Origin: Deltaproteobacteria bacterium
Lineage (GTDB): Bacteria; Desulfobacterota; Dissulfuribacteria; Dissulfuribacterales; UBA3076
Assembly (NCBI GenBank): GCA_021159445.1
Contig: JAGGRV010000438.1
Location: 1-5,752 of the forward strand
Reading direction: 5' to 3'
DNA length: 5,752 nt
The position numbers and the translations under genes were made by a program. Below are positions 1-5,018 of the stretch, piece by piece (within the stretch, counting starts at the first letter, position 1; each line of letters begins with the position of its first letter). The notes under the pieces are model-generated. The model saw only the letters and a list, made by a program, of their open reading frames with translations, was not told the origin of the DNA and did no database searches.

Positions 1-1
1 C

Positions 2-82
2 TTACTCAGAAATCTCGGCGAGCATCTGATGGCTAACATGAAAGAAGCTTCCAACCAAGCAATCGACGCCGACACGCAATAA
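2..82 (+). CDS. C-terminal end of an unidentified protein (5' truncated by window)
   Basis: An open frame enters from the left edge and ends with TAA at 80-82, giving 26 residues that end in ASNQAIDADTQ. The peptide is polar and probably helical, with alternating Leu/Met and charged residues (LGEHLMANMKEA). I do not recognise the family from so short a tail, and no function is proposed. It lies 60 bp upstream of the Fic gene on the same strand, so the two could be co-transcribed, although a hairpin stands between them. A real gene end is favoured over a chance frame because the other two forward frames are not open across this stretch in any useful way, but 26 codons is weak evidence. Confidence 0.35.
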   Translation, partial: LLRNLGEHLMANMKEASNQAIDADTQ

Positions 83-88
83 GCTGCA

Positions 89-123
89 CCCGAATTTTAC
101 TCCGTTGCGCTCCGTAAAACGGG
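89..123. repeat. Imperfect hairpin between the upstream gene and fic
   Basis: Arm 89-100 (CCCG, two unpaired A, TTTTAC) pairs with arm 114-123 (GTAAAACGGG), giving 4 + 6 bp around a 13-nt loop. It starts 6 bp after the upstream stop codon, where a terminator or attenuator could sit, but no T-run follows on the plus strand, so a classical intrinsic terminator is not supported. Confidence 0.35.
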
Positions 124-125
124 TA

Positions 126-141
126 AGTTCAAACGTGAACT
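126..141. repeat. Perfect 6-bp hairpin just before the fic start
   Basis: AGTTCA (126-131) and TGAACT (136-141) are exact inverted repeats separated by AACG. The element ends one base before ATG 143, so it could be an operator or an RNA hairpin affecting initiation. Its small size means chance is possible. Confidence 0.3.
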
Positions 142-142
142 A

Positions 143-847
143 ATGGTGATAACAATGAAAGACAATCGATGGATCATGAAACCCAATAAAGCTAAAGCAA
201 TAATGCTTGCTAAGCGCCAACTACCCGAGTTTGTTTGTGATGCAGTAAACTTGGAAGGCATTAACTTCACATTACCGGAAATCCAGACATTATTAGATGG
301 AATAACAGTTGGCGGGCATAAGCTAACTGATCAACAAATTGCGCTGAATCAAGGTGATGCATGGCGTACTATATTTGAATGGATAGAAATGGATCAGTTT
401 GAAGTCACGATTGAAAAAGTCTGTGCTCTTCATTCTATAGCAGGTAAAGAAGAAGCCTTGGAGTGGGGCAAATTTCGTTCTGGCGGGGTTACTATTGCTG
501 GCACAGACTATATTCCACCAAAGGCGAGTTTGTTACCTGCTTTGTTTGATAAAATGACAGAAAAAGCATCTAAAATGCCAGATATATACGATCAGGCTAT
601 CCACTTATTTCTTACAATGGCGAGGTGCCAGTTTTTTTATGACGTCAACAAGCGCATGGGACGTTTCATTATGAACGGACTTTTGTTAATGAACGGATAT
701 CCTGCGATAAATCTTCCTGCTAAGAGGCAATTAGAGTTCAATCAGTTGATGTTAGCTTTTTACGAAACTGGTGATCAGAAACCAATGAATACCTTTATGC
801 GTTCTTGTTTGGACGATAGAGTTATAAAAATTATGAAAGAAGAATAA
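143..847 (+). CDS. Fic-domain protein with degenerate catalytic motif (His replaced by Gln)
   Basis: Fic proteins usually transfer AMP or another NMP from a nucleotide to hydroxyl side chains of target proteins. This 234-residue protein shows the fold's landmarks. An N-terminal segment VNLEG (E38, G39) matches the inhibitory (S/T)xxxE(G/N) helix of class II Fic proteins, except that Ala34 takes the Ser/Thr place. A flap region FRSGGVTIAGTDYIPP (111-126) follows, and then the Fic loop QFFYDVNKRMGR (163-174). Aligned to HPFxDGN(K/G)R, the catalytic His is Gln163, Pro is Phe164 and the first Gly is Val168. Asp167, Asn169, Arg171 and Arg174 are kept. Normal AMPylation, which needs the His as general base, is therefore doubtful. 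ATG 155 has a weak SD-like GGTGA (145-149) and may be the true start; ATG 176 is also possible. The gene is AT-rich compared with acuC-acs, consistent with horizontal acquisition. Family assignment is firm; activity is not. Confidence 0.85.
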   Translation: MVITMKDNRWIMKPNKAKAIMLAKRQLPEFVCDAVNLEGINFTLPEIQTLLDGITVGGHKLTDQQIALNQGDAWRTIFEWIEMDQFEVTIEKVCALHSIAGKEEALEWGKFRSGGVTIAGTDYIPPKASLLPALFDKMTEKASKMPDIYDQAIHLFLTMARCQFFYDVNKRMGRFIMNGLLLMNGYPAINLPAKRQLEFNQLMLAFYETGDQKPMNTFMRSCLDDRVIKIMKEE

Positions 848-849
848 TT

Positions 850-877
850 TTTACCGTCATCAATTAGATGCTATAAT
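850..877 (+). promoter_or_regulatory. Candidate sigma70-type promoter downstream of fic
   Basis: A perfect TATAAT (872-877) is preceded at 16 bp by TTTACC (850-855), which matches four of six positions of TTGACA. Transcription would begin near 884 and run into the gene-poor stretch before acuC. The region is AT-rich, so a chance TATAAT is plausible, and no SD-led gene follows closely. Confidence 0.25.
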
Positions 878-890
878 ATCAGCACATTCG

Positions 891-966
891 ATCGGGATAG
901 GGATGCCCCTCACAAGGTGCCCCTCCCACACATCACGCAGCATACGGGTCCGTACTGCGTAATTGT
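891..966 (-). ncRNA. Possible group II intron 3' end (domain V/VI-like) relic
   Basis: Read on the minus strand, two adjacent hairpins lie here. The first (966-928) has a long lower stem, a 2-nt unpaired TG on its 3' side, a 4-bp upper stem (TACG/CGTA) and a 4-nt loop, a geometry like domain V. The second (927-894) is a longer stem with a bulged TA at 899-898, like the branch-point A of domain VI. After that A come seven bases, TCCCGAT, ending at 891 in AT, which fits the usual 7-8 nt distance and AY 3' terminus of group II introns. Against this, the first stem lacks an obvious AGC catalytic triad and no reverse transcriptase is encoded nearby. If real, it is a truncated or ORF-less remnant inserted about 45 bp after fic. 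This rests on structure and remembered family appearance, not on a search. Confidence 0.3.
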
Positions 967-1196
967 CTAAGGGATGCTGTGTCTGAGTGAACTTCACGGC
1001 TGAAATAATTGTGGGATTGAAGCGACAAAGATCTTCCGAAACAAAAGAGACCGTTAGCCCCAGCCGAACATCTCACTGAACAAAGATACGCCCCACATGA
1101 GAGACAGGCCTCCCTGGATAAGGACGTTTACCCTACCAAAAAAATCAGAATTATTGGCGCCGAATATTGGCGGAAAGGAAAGAAAATATATGAAAG

Positions 1197-1229
1197 CCCT
1201 CTGTGTCAATGTAAGTGAGACACAGAGGG
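1197..1229. repeat. Perfect 11-bp inverted repeat with 11-nt loop
   Basis: CCCTCTGTGTC (1197-1207) and GACACAGAGGG (1219-1229) pair without mismatch around AATGTAAGTGA. On the plus strand no T-run follows. On the minus strand the hairpin is followed by CTTTCATATATTTT, a loosely T-rich tract, so a minus-strand terminator is possible but imperfect. Other options are an insertion-element end or a protein-binding site. Confidence 0.55.
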
Positions 1230-1353
1230 TATGGAATATCCAGATACTACTCGATACCAAGTGCGATCCGTACCTCATCTTGAAATGGGTCGCCTTTTAC
1301 AGAGTTCTGATCGCAAGCAAAATTGCACTGCCTTTGAAAAATGCAATGAGTTA

Positions 1354-1436
1354 GCCTTGAAACCCGAAAAAAGCGCCCTATTGTAATTATTCACTTTCCC
1401 CCCTGACAGCCAACAGCCTTTTTCAGGTTTCAAAGC
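1354..1436 (-). repeat. Long stem-loop, fully paired only as minus-strand RNA
   Basis: Arms 1354-1374 and 1416-1436 are inverted repeats built on TTGAAACC followed by an A-rich tract, around a 41-nt loop. On the plus strand 18 of 21 positions pair. The three failures (1356/1434, 1365/1425, 1372/1418) are all A-C mismatches, which become G-U wobbles in a minus-strand transcript, making 21 continuous pairs. A third, direct copy of the arm (15 of 18 matches to 1357-1374) is at 1480-1497. This could be a structured RNA, a terminator-like element or part of a miniature mobile element. No element family is recognised. Confidence 0.5.
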
Positions 1437-1479
1437 ATAATCCGTTGGGAATACGCATTTTGGTGCAATCTGCCCGCGG

Positions 1480-1497
1480 TTGAAACCCTGCAAAAGC
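1480..1497 (+). repeat. Third copy of the TTGAAACCC repeat arm
   Basis: TTGAAACCC is followed by TGCAAAAGC. This matches the left arm of the upstream stem-loop (1357-1374) at 15 of 18 positions in the same orientation. It lies about 90 bp before the acuC start. Spacing to the other copies is irregular, so it is not a CRISPR-type array. Confidence 0.4.
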
Positions 1498-1575
1498 CTA
1501 TCGGCTGCCAGGGAGTGTGAACGGTTACGCCCTATTCTATAGCAGTTTCGTGTAGTATGTTAGCTACTATAGTTT

Positions 1576-1588
1576 GGAGGATTCCTTG
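1576..1588 (+). promoter_or_regulatory. Ribosome-binding site that sets a TTG start for acuC
   Basis: GGAGG (1576-1580) is followed after 5 nt by TTG (1586-1588). An in-frame TTG also occurs at 1574 but overlaps the SD itself, so it cannot use it. The downstream TTG gives the N-terminus MRTAFIYS, which suits the start of the deacetylase fold. Confidence 0.75.
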
Positions 1589-2716
1589 CGCACGGCTTTC
1601 ATATACAGCAAAGACTTTGCCAAGTCCAAGCCTCCCAAAGGCCATCCATGGCTTGCTGGGAGGAGTGAAGTGACGTACGAACTTTGCAAAAGACTTGACC
1701 TTTTTGATCGCGACTGGGTCCGTATTTATGAACCCAAGCCTGCCCGTTCCGAAGATTTGTTTGCCTTCCATACAAGTGAATACATCGACCTTCTTAAGGA
1801 GGCGAACAAAGGTATTTCCAAAGAAGAATGGCTGAGGTACGGGTTGGGAACCACTGAGTGCCCTGTATACAAAGGCCTGTACGATTACCATGCCCTGGCA
1901 GCGGGTGCCACCCTTTTGGCTTCAGAACTCATTGAGCGGGATGAAGCCGACATTGTGTTCAGCCCGACTGGAGGGTTTCACCATGCAGGCAAGGATTTTG
2001 CCGCTGGATTTTGTTATATTAACGATATTGTCCTGGCTGCCCAAAAGTGGCTTAACCATGGAAAGCGCATTCTTTACATTGACCTGGACGCCCATCATGG
2101 CGATCAGGTCCAGGCGGCCTTTTACAATACCAGCAAAGTCATGTTTATCTCATTCCACGAAAGCCCCAAGACCCTTTTTCCCTTCAAGACAGGCATTGAA
2201 ACGGAAATCGGGCAGGGCCGGGGCAAAGGGTATACAATTAATGTTCCCCTGCTGGAAAATACTACTGACGAGGAATTTTTGTGGGCTTTTGAGAAGATTT
2301 TCCCTCCTGTGGCACAAAGCTTCAAGCCGGATCTGGTGATGGCCTTGCTGGGCGCTGACGTCCTGTTTTCTGATCCTTTTTCCCACTTACAGTTAACAAA
2401 CGGCTCGATCAGTCAGGCGGTTGAGAGTATTCTGAGGGTCTCCCCAAAGCTCCTGGCCCTTGGTTCGGGCGGTTACGTCCTGGAAAATATTGCCCGTGCC
2501 TGGACGCTGGCGTGGGCTACCATGAATGGCCTGGGTCCCAGAGAGGAAGACTACATGCTATTTGGTGGCATGTTCTGGGGCGATGGCCTTTCCTCACTCA
2601 AGGACCGGCCCCGCTTTGTGCCAGACAGTTTGAAGGAGAAGGTCAAAAACGAGACAAACAGGGTAGTCTGTGCTATTGAAGATAATGTCTTTCCCATTTT
2701 AGAGATAAAGCCGTAA
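1586..2716 (+). CDS. acuC: AcuC-type acetyl-lysine deacetylase (HDAC superfamily)
   Basis: This cytosolic zinc hydrolase removes acetyl groups from lysine; in Bacillus subtilis, AcuC reactivates acetylated acetyl-CoA synthetase. Counting from TTG 1586 the protein has 376 residues, a usual AcuC length. The catalytic set is complete by comparison with human HDAC8: the His pair in GGFHHA (H132, H133), zinc ligands D168 and H170 in DLDAHHGD and D263 in GADVLFSDP, and the transition-state Tyr in GSGGY (Y297). The GFCYINDIVLAA segment (about 141-152) is also typical of class I-like bacterial enzymes. No signal peptide or membrane segment is seen. The stop codon lies 14 bp before acs, and the acs SD overlaps it, so the two are almost certainly co-transcribed and Acs is the likely substrate. 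Polyamine or acetoin-type amidohydrolases share the fold, but the neighbour strongly favours AcuC. Confidence 0.9.
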   Translation: MRTAFIYSKDFAKSKPPKGHPWLAGRSEVTYELCKRLDLFDRDWVRIYEPKPARSEDLFAFHTSEYIDLLKEANKGISKEEWLRYGLGTTECPVYKGLYDYHALAAGATLLASELIERDEADIVFSPTGGFHHAGKDFAAGFCYINDIVLAAQKWLNHGKRILYIDLDAHHGDQVQAAFYNTSKVMFISFHESPKTLFPFKTGIETEIGQGRGKGYTINVPLLENTTDEEFLWAFEKIFPPVAQSFKPDLVMALLGADVLFSDPFSHLQLTNGSISQAVESILRVSPKLLALGSGGYVLENIARAWTLAWATMNGLGPREEDYMLFGGMFWGDGLSSLKDRPRFVPDSLKEKVKNETNRVVCAIEDNVFPILEIKP

Positions 2717-2733
2717 AGGAGGGGTGAACTGTG
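2715..2733 (+). promoter_or_regulatory. Strong Shine-Dalgarno and GTG start for acs, overlapping the acuC stop
   Basis: AAAGGAGG (2715-2722) begins inside the acuC stop codon TAA (2714-2716) and stands 8 nt before GTG 2731. This near-ideal anti-SD match at the gene junction favours translational coupling and supports the GTG start. Confidence 0.8.
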
Positions 2734-4701
2734 CCAAAAAAGAAGACTGAATCTGTGGCTGCAAAAGAAGAAAAATATCCACCCCCGAGGGACTTTCAGA
2801 AAAACGCCCACGTGAAGAGCTTTGCAGAATATAGCAGGCTCTACAAGAGATCAGTTGAAGACCCCGAGGGTTTCTGGGCAGAGAGGGCCAAGGAGCTTTC
2901 ATGGTTTAAGAAATGGGAGCGGGTACTTGATTATGATTTTCGGCAGGCAAAGATCCGCTGGTTTGAAGGGGGCAAGATGAACGTCTCCTTTAACTGCCTG
3001 GACCGTCATCTGGAGACATGGCGAAAGAACAAGGCAGCGCTGATCTGGGTAGGCGATAGGGCTGGTGAATACAAGATTTATACTTACCAGTTGCTCCACC
3101 GTGAGGTCTGCAAATTTGCAACTGTGCTAAAGGGCCATGGCGTCAAGAAAGGGGACAGGGTAGCTATCTATCTGCCCATGGTGCCGGAACTGCCTATTGC
3201 CATGCTGGCTTGCGCCCGTATGGGGGTGATCCACAGCGTCGTTTTTGGAGGATACAGTGCGGCTTCGCTCAGTAACCGCATGAAGGATTGCGGTGCAAGG
3301 ATGCTTATTACGGCCGACGGGGGTTTTAGGGGAGGCAGAGTGATCCCACTGAAACGAGAGGCCGATGAGGCCCTGACGGAATGCCCTGAGGTTAAGACAT
3401 GCATTGTTGTGAGGCGGGCCGGCACGAGCGTGCAAATGAAAGAGGGCCGGGACTGCTGGTGGGACGAGGAAATGTCCGGTGTTGATCTGAGGCCTGAGTA
3501 TGATTTCGCGGTCATGGATGCCGAAGATCCACTCTTTATCCTTTATACAAGTGGATCCACCGGAAAACCCAAAGGGGTCCTCCACACCACTGCCGGTTAT
3601 CTCCTTTTTGCCTATCAGACCTTCCAGTGGATTTTTGATATCCGAGATGAGGATACATTCTGGTGTACGGCCGATATCGGATGGATCACCGGTCACAGTT
3701 ACTGTGTCTATGGCCCTCTTTGCTCAGGGGCGACCAGCCTGATATTTGAAGGTGTACCCACTCATCCCGATCCGGGCAGGTGTTGGCAAATTGTGCAGGA
3801 CTATAAAGTCAACATCTTCTACACGGCCCCCACTGTGATCAGGGCACTGGCTAAACACGGCGATGAGTGGCCTAACCGCCATGACTTAAGCAGCTTGAGG
3901 CTTCTGGGGAGTGTGGGAGAGATAATCAACCCCGAGGCATGGAAATGGTATCATAAGCACATTGGCCAGGGCCGCTGTCCTATTGTGGACACCTGGTGGC
4001 AAACTGAGACAGGGGGTAATCTCATCGCCCCCCTTCCTGGAGCCATACCCACAAAGCCCGGCTCAGTCACGGTCCCCTTTCCAGGTGTTGTACCCCAGAT
4101 CGTGAATGATAAGGGTGAGAAATGCAAGTTGAACGAAGCTGGATACCTGGTGATTACCAAGCCCTGGCCAGGTATCATGCGTGGGGTCTACAAGGAACCA
4201 GAGCGATTTAGGCGTACCTATTTTAGCCAGTTTCCGGGTATGTATTTCACCGGAGACGGGGCTAAGAAGGACGAGGACGGCTATTACTGGATCACGGGGC
4301 GTGTAGACGACGTTATAAACGTCTCTGGCCACCGTATGGGAACGGCTGAGGTTGAGAGTGCCTTTGTGTCTCATGAGGACGTTGCCGAAGCTGCAATCGT
4401 AGGATATCCCCATGATATAAAAGGCGAAGGCATATATGCTTTTGTGACTTTGAATACGGGGGTAGAGGGATCAGACGATCTAAGAAAGGCCCTGATCGAT
4501 CATGTGCGAAAAGAAATAGGCCCTATCGCCACACCGGACAAGATCCAGTTTACTGATACCCTGCCCAAGACACGAAGTGGAAAGATCATGAGAAGGATTT
4601 TAAGGAAGATAGCCGCTGGCGATGTCGAAGACATGGGAGACCTCAGCACCCTGGCCGACAGGGCTGGAGTTACAGGGTTGATTGAGGAAAGGCAGATCTG
4701 A
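2731..4701 (+). CDS. acs: Acetyl-CoA synthetase, AMP-forming
   Basis: Acs activates acetate with ATP to acetyl-AMP and then to acetyl-CoA, feeding central metabolism from scavenged acetate. The 656-residue protein is of normal family length. It has an ACAS_N region (about 31-90, SFAEYSRLY onward), the ATP loop YTSGSTGKPKG (272-282), GWITGHSY (317-324), the substrate-pocket segment WWQTETGG (422-429), YFTGDG (505-510) and GRVDDVINVSGHR (523-535). It ends with the A10 motif PKTRSGK (612-618), where K618 matches the Lys acetylated to switch off Salmonella Acs (K609). Acetate-pocket residues are I319, T320, V395 and W423; keeping Trp423 points to acetate or another very short acid. Small departures are Ile for Val at 319 and GEIINPE where GEPINPE is usual. 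Propionyl-CoA synthetase is the main alternative, less likely. The deacetylase gene upstream fits control by reversible acetylation. No clear terminator follows the stop codon. Confidence 0.95.
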   Translation: MPKKKTESVAAKEEKYPPPRDFQKNAHVKSFAEYSRLYKRSVEDPEGFWAERAKELSWFKKWERVLDYDFRQAKIRWFEGGKMNVSFNCLDRHLETWRKNKAALIWVGDRAGEYKIYTYQLLHREVCKFATVLKGHGVKKGDRVAIYLPMVPELPIAMLACARMGVIHSVVFGGYSAASLSNRMKDCGARMLITADGGFRGGRVIPLKREADEALTECPEVKTCIVVRRAGTSVQMKEGRDCWWDEEMSGVDLRPEYDFAVMDAEDPLFILYTSGSTGKPKGVLHTTAGYLLFAYQTFQWIFDIRDEDTFWCTADIGWITGHSYCVYGPLCSGATSLIFEGVPTHPDPGRCWQIVQDYKVNIFYTAPTVIRALAKHGDEWPNRHDLSSLRLLGSVGEIINPEAWKWYHKHIGQGRCPIVDTWWQTETGGNLIAPLPGAIPTKPGSVTVPFPGVVPQIVNDKGEKCKLNEAGYLVITKPWPGIMRGVYKEPERFRRTYFSQFPGMYFTGDGAKKDEDGYYWITGRVDDVINVSGHRMGTAEVESAFVSHEDVAEAAIVGYPHDIKGEGIYAFVTLNTGVEGSDDLRKALIDHVRKEIGPIATPDKIQFTDTLPKTRSGKIMRRILRKIAAGDVEDMGDLSTLADRAGVTGLIEERQI

Positions 4702-4925
4702 TTAGGGATCCCAATAAAAAGGACGTTCTTACTTGTTATCGTATTTGCAATCTCCTGCAGAACAACTGGATCATCCACTGATATGAAAGCATTGTCTTTT
4801 TTAGTATATGCCAGTCCTCTTTTGTCCACCTCCAGCCTGACAGCATTATGGCCGTTGAAATAGAACTCAGAATGAAAAGGCAGATAGGAAGAAATTTTGA
4901 GATAACAGGAATCTGAGAATTCCGG
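4702..4925 (-). pseudogene. Fragment of a mobile-element-type protein (truncated)
   Basis: On the minus strand an open stretch from 4925 (just after an in-frame stop at 4928-4926) down to about 4702 encodes protein-like sequence. It includes FHSEFYFNGHNAVRLEVDKR (NGHN at 4856-4845) and AYTKKDNAFISVDDPVVLQE (DNAF at 4796-4785). The pattern FNGHN, basic linker, GxxY, DNAF, DD, QxIAN resembles a segment I remember from large transposase-like or hypothetical proteins tied to mobile elements, but I cannot name the family with certainty. There is no start codon with an SD at its head. Past about 4740 the frame loses resemblance and runs into the antisense of acs. It is read as a short internal remnant between acs and vapBC. 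A chance open frame is the alternative. Confidence 0.4.
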
Positions 4926-4963
4926 TTATAAGAAAGAGGCCGGAGATGGTGGCCTTGATGTTG

Positions 4964-4978
4964 TCCTGGCATCCAGGA
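4964..4978. promoter_or_regulatory. Perfect 6-bp palindrome upstream of the vapB promoter
   Basis: TCCTGG (4964-4969) and CCAGGA (4973-4978) are exact inverted repeats around CAT. The element ends 6 bp before the -35 box, a reasonable place for a second operator site or an activator site. It is distinct in sequence from the AT-rich palindrome inside the promoter. Confidence 0.35.
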
Positions 4979-4984
4979 GATGTT

Positions 4985-5012
4985 TTGACATCATTTTAAA
5001 AGATGCTATGAT
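4985..5012 (+). promoter_or_regulatory. Near-consensus sigma70 promoter of vapBC
   Basis: TTGACA (4985-4990) is a perfect -35 box. After 16 bp comes TATGAT (5007-5012), matching five of six positions of TATAAT. The expected transcription start, 6-8 bp after the -10 box, falls at 5018-5020, on the vapB ATG (5019). No SD precedes that ATG, so the message is predicted to be leaderless. Confidence 0.75.
4989..5005. promoter_or_regulatory. 17-bp near-palindrome in the promoter spacer, candidate VapB operator
   Basis: CATCATTTTAAAAGATG is symmetric about the T at 4997, with seven of eight base pairs matching (only 4993/5001 fail). It fills the spacer between the -35 and -10 boxes, where bound repressor would block RNA polymerase. 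VapB-type ribbon-helix-helix antitoxins commonly autoregulate by binding inverted repeats at their own promoter, so this is the best operator candidate. The assignment is inferred from position and symmetry. Confidence 0.5.
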
Positions 5013-5018
5013 GGCAAT

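Larger units (their letters stand above)
848..1585. other. 738-bp stretch without a convincing gene
   Basis: Between the fic stop and the acuC start I see only short open frames without family features. The stretch holds the candidate promoter (850-877), the intron-like hairpins (891-966), a perfect 11-bp hairpin (1197-1229), three related TTGAAACC-type repeats (1354-1374, 1416-1436 inverted, 1480-1497), and the acuC ribosome-binding site at its end. Such spacing, several unrelated structures and no gene suggest accumulated relics of mobile or structured-RNA elements. I could not find a convincing promoter for acuC in the last 100 bp, although TATTCT at 1533-1538 and TACTAT at 1565-1570 are weak -10 candidates without matching -35 boxes. 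Confidence 0.6.

Noticed and set aside
83..142. Integron attC-like recombination site formed by the two hairpins
   Set aside because: The expected core boxes (RYYYAAC and GTTRRRY) are not present at the arm ends, and no integrase or cassette array is seen.
1054..1278. 74-codon minus-strand frame, checked as a possible reverse transcriptase remnant of the intron-like element
   Set aside because: No RT or maturase motif such as YADD or the X domain can be seen in it.
1097..1354. 85-codon plus-strand frame starting at 1097
   Set aside because: No SD precedes ATG 1097 and the peptide resembles no family. Only its internal start at 1190 has an SD-like tract, noted as a finding.
1275..1493. 72-codon minus-strand frame over the stem-loop region
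   Set aside because: The sequence is mostly set by the inverted repeat, has no domain features and no SD. It is explained better as structured or repeat DNA.
1354..1497. Short CRISPR-like array from the TTGAAACC repeats
   Set aside because: Only three divergent copies occur, one is inverted, and the intervals are unequal (about 42 and 43 nt between edges, with mixed orientation), with no cas genes.
1532..1891. 119-codon minus-strand frame opposite the start of acuC
   Set aside because: It is antisense to the clearly coding acuC N-terminal region, with no recognisable domain.
3127..3696. 189-codon minus-strand frame opposite acs
   Set aside because: It lies wholly antisense to a well-conserved acs region, and its composition reflects the acs codons read backwards.
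4702..4760. Intrinsic terminator after acs
   Set aside because: No stable GC-rich stem followed by a T-run is visible. GATC repeats near the stop are too short.
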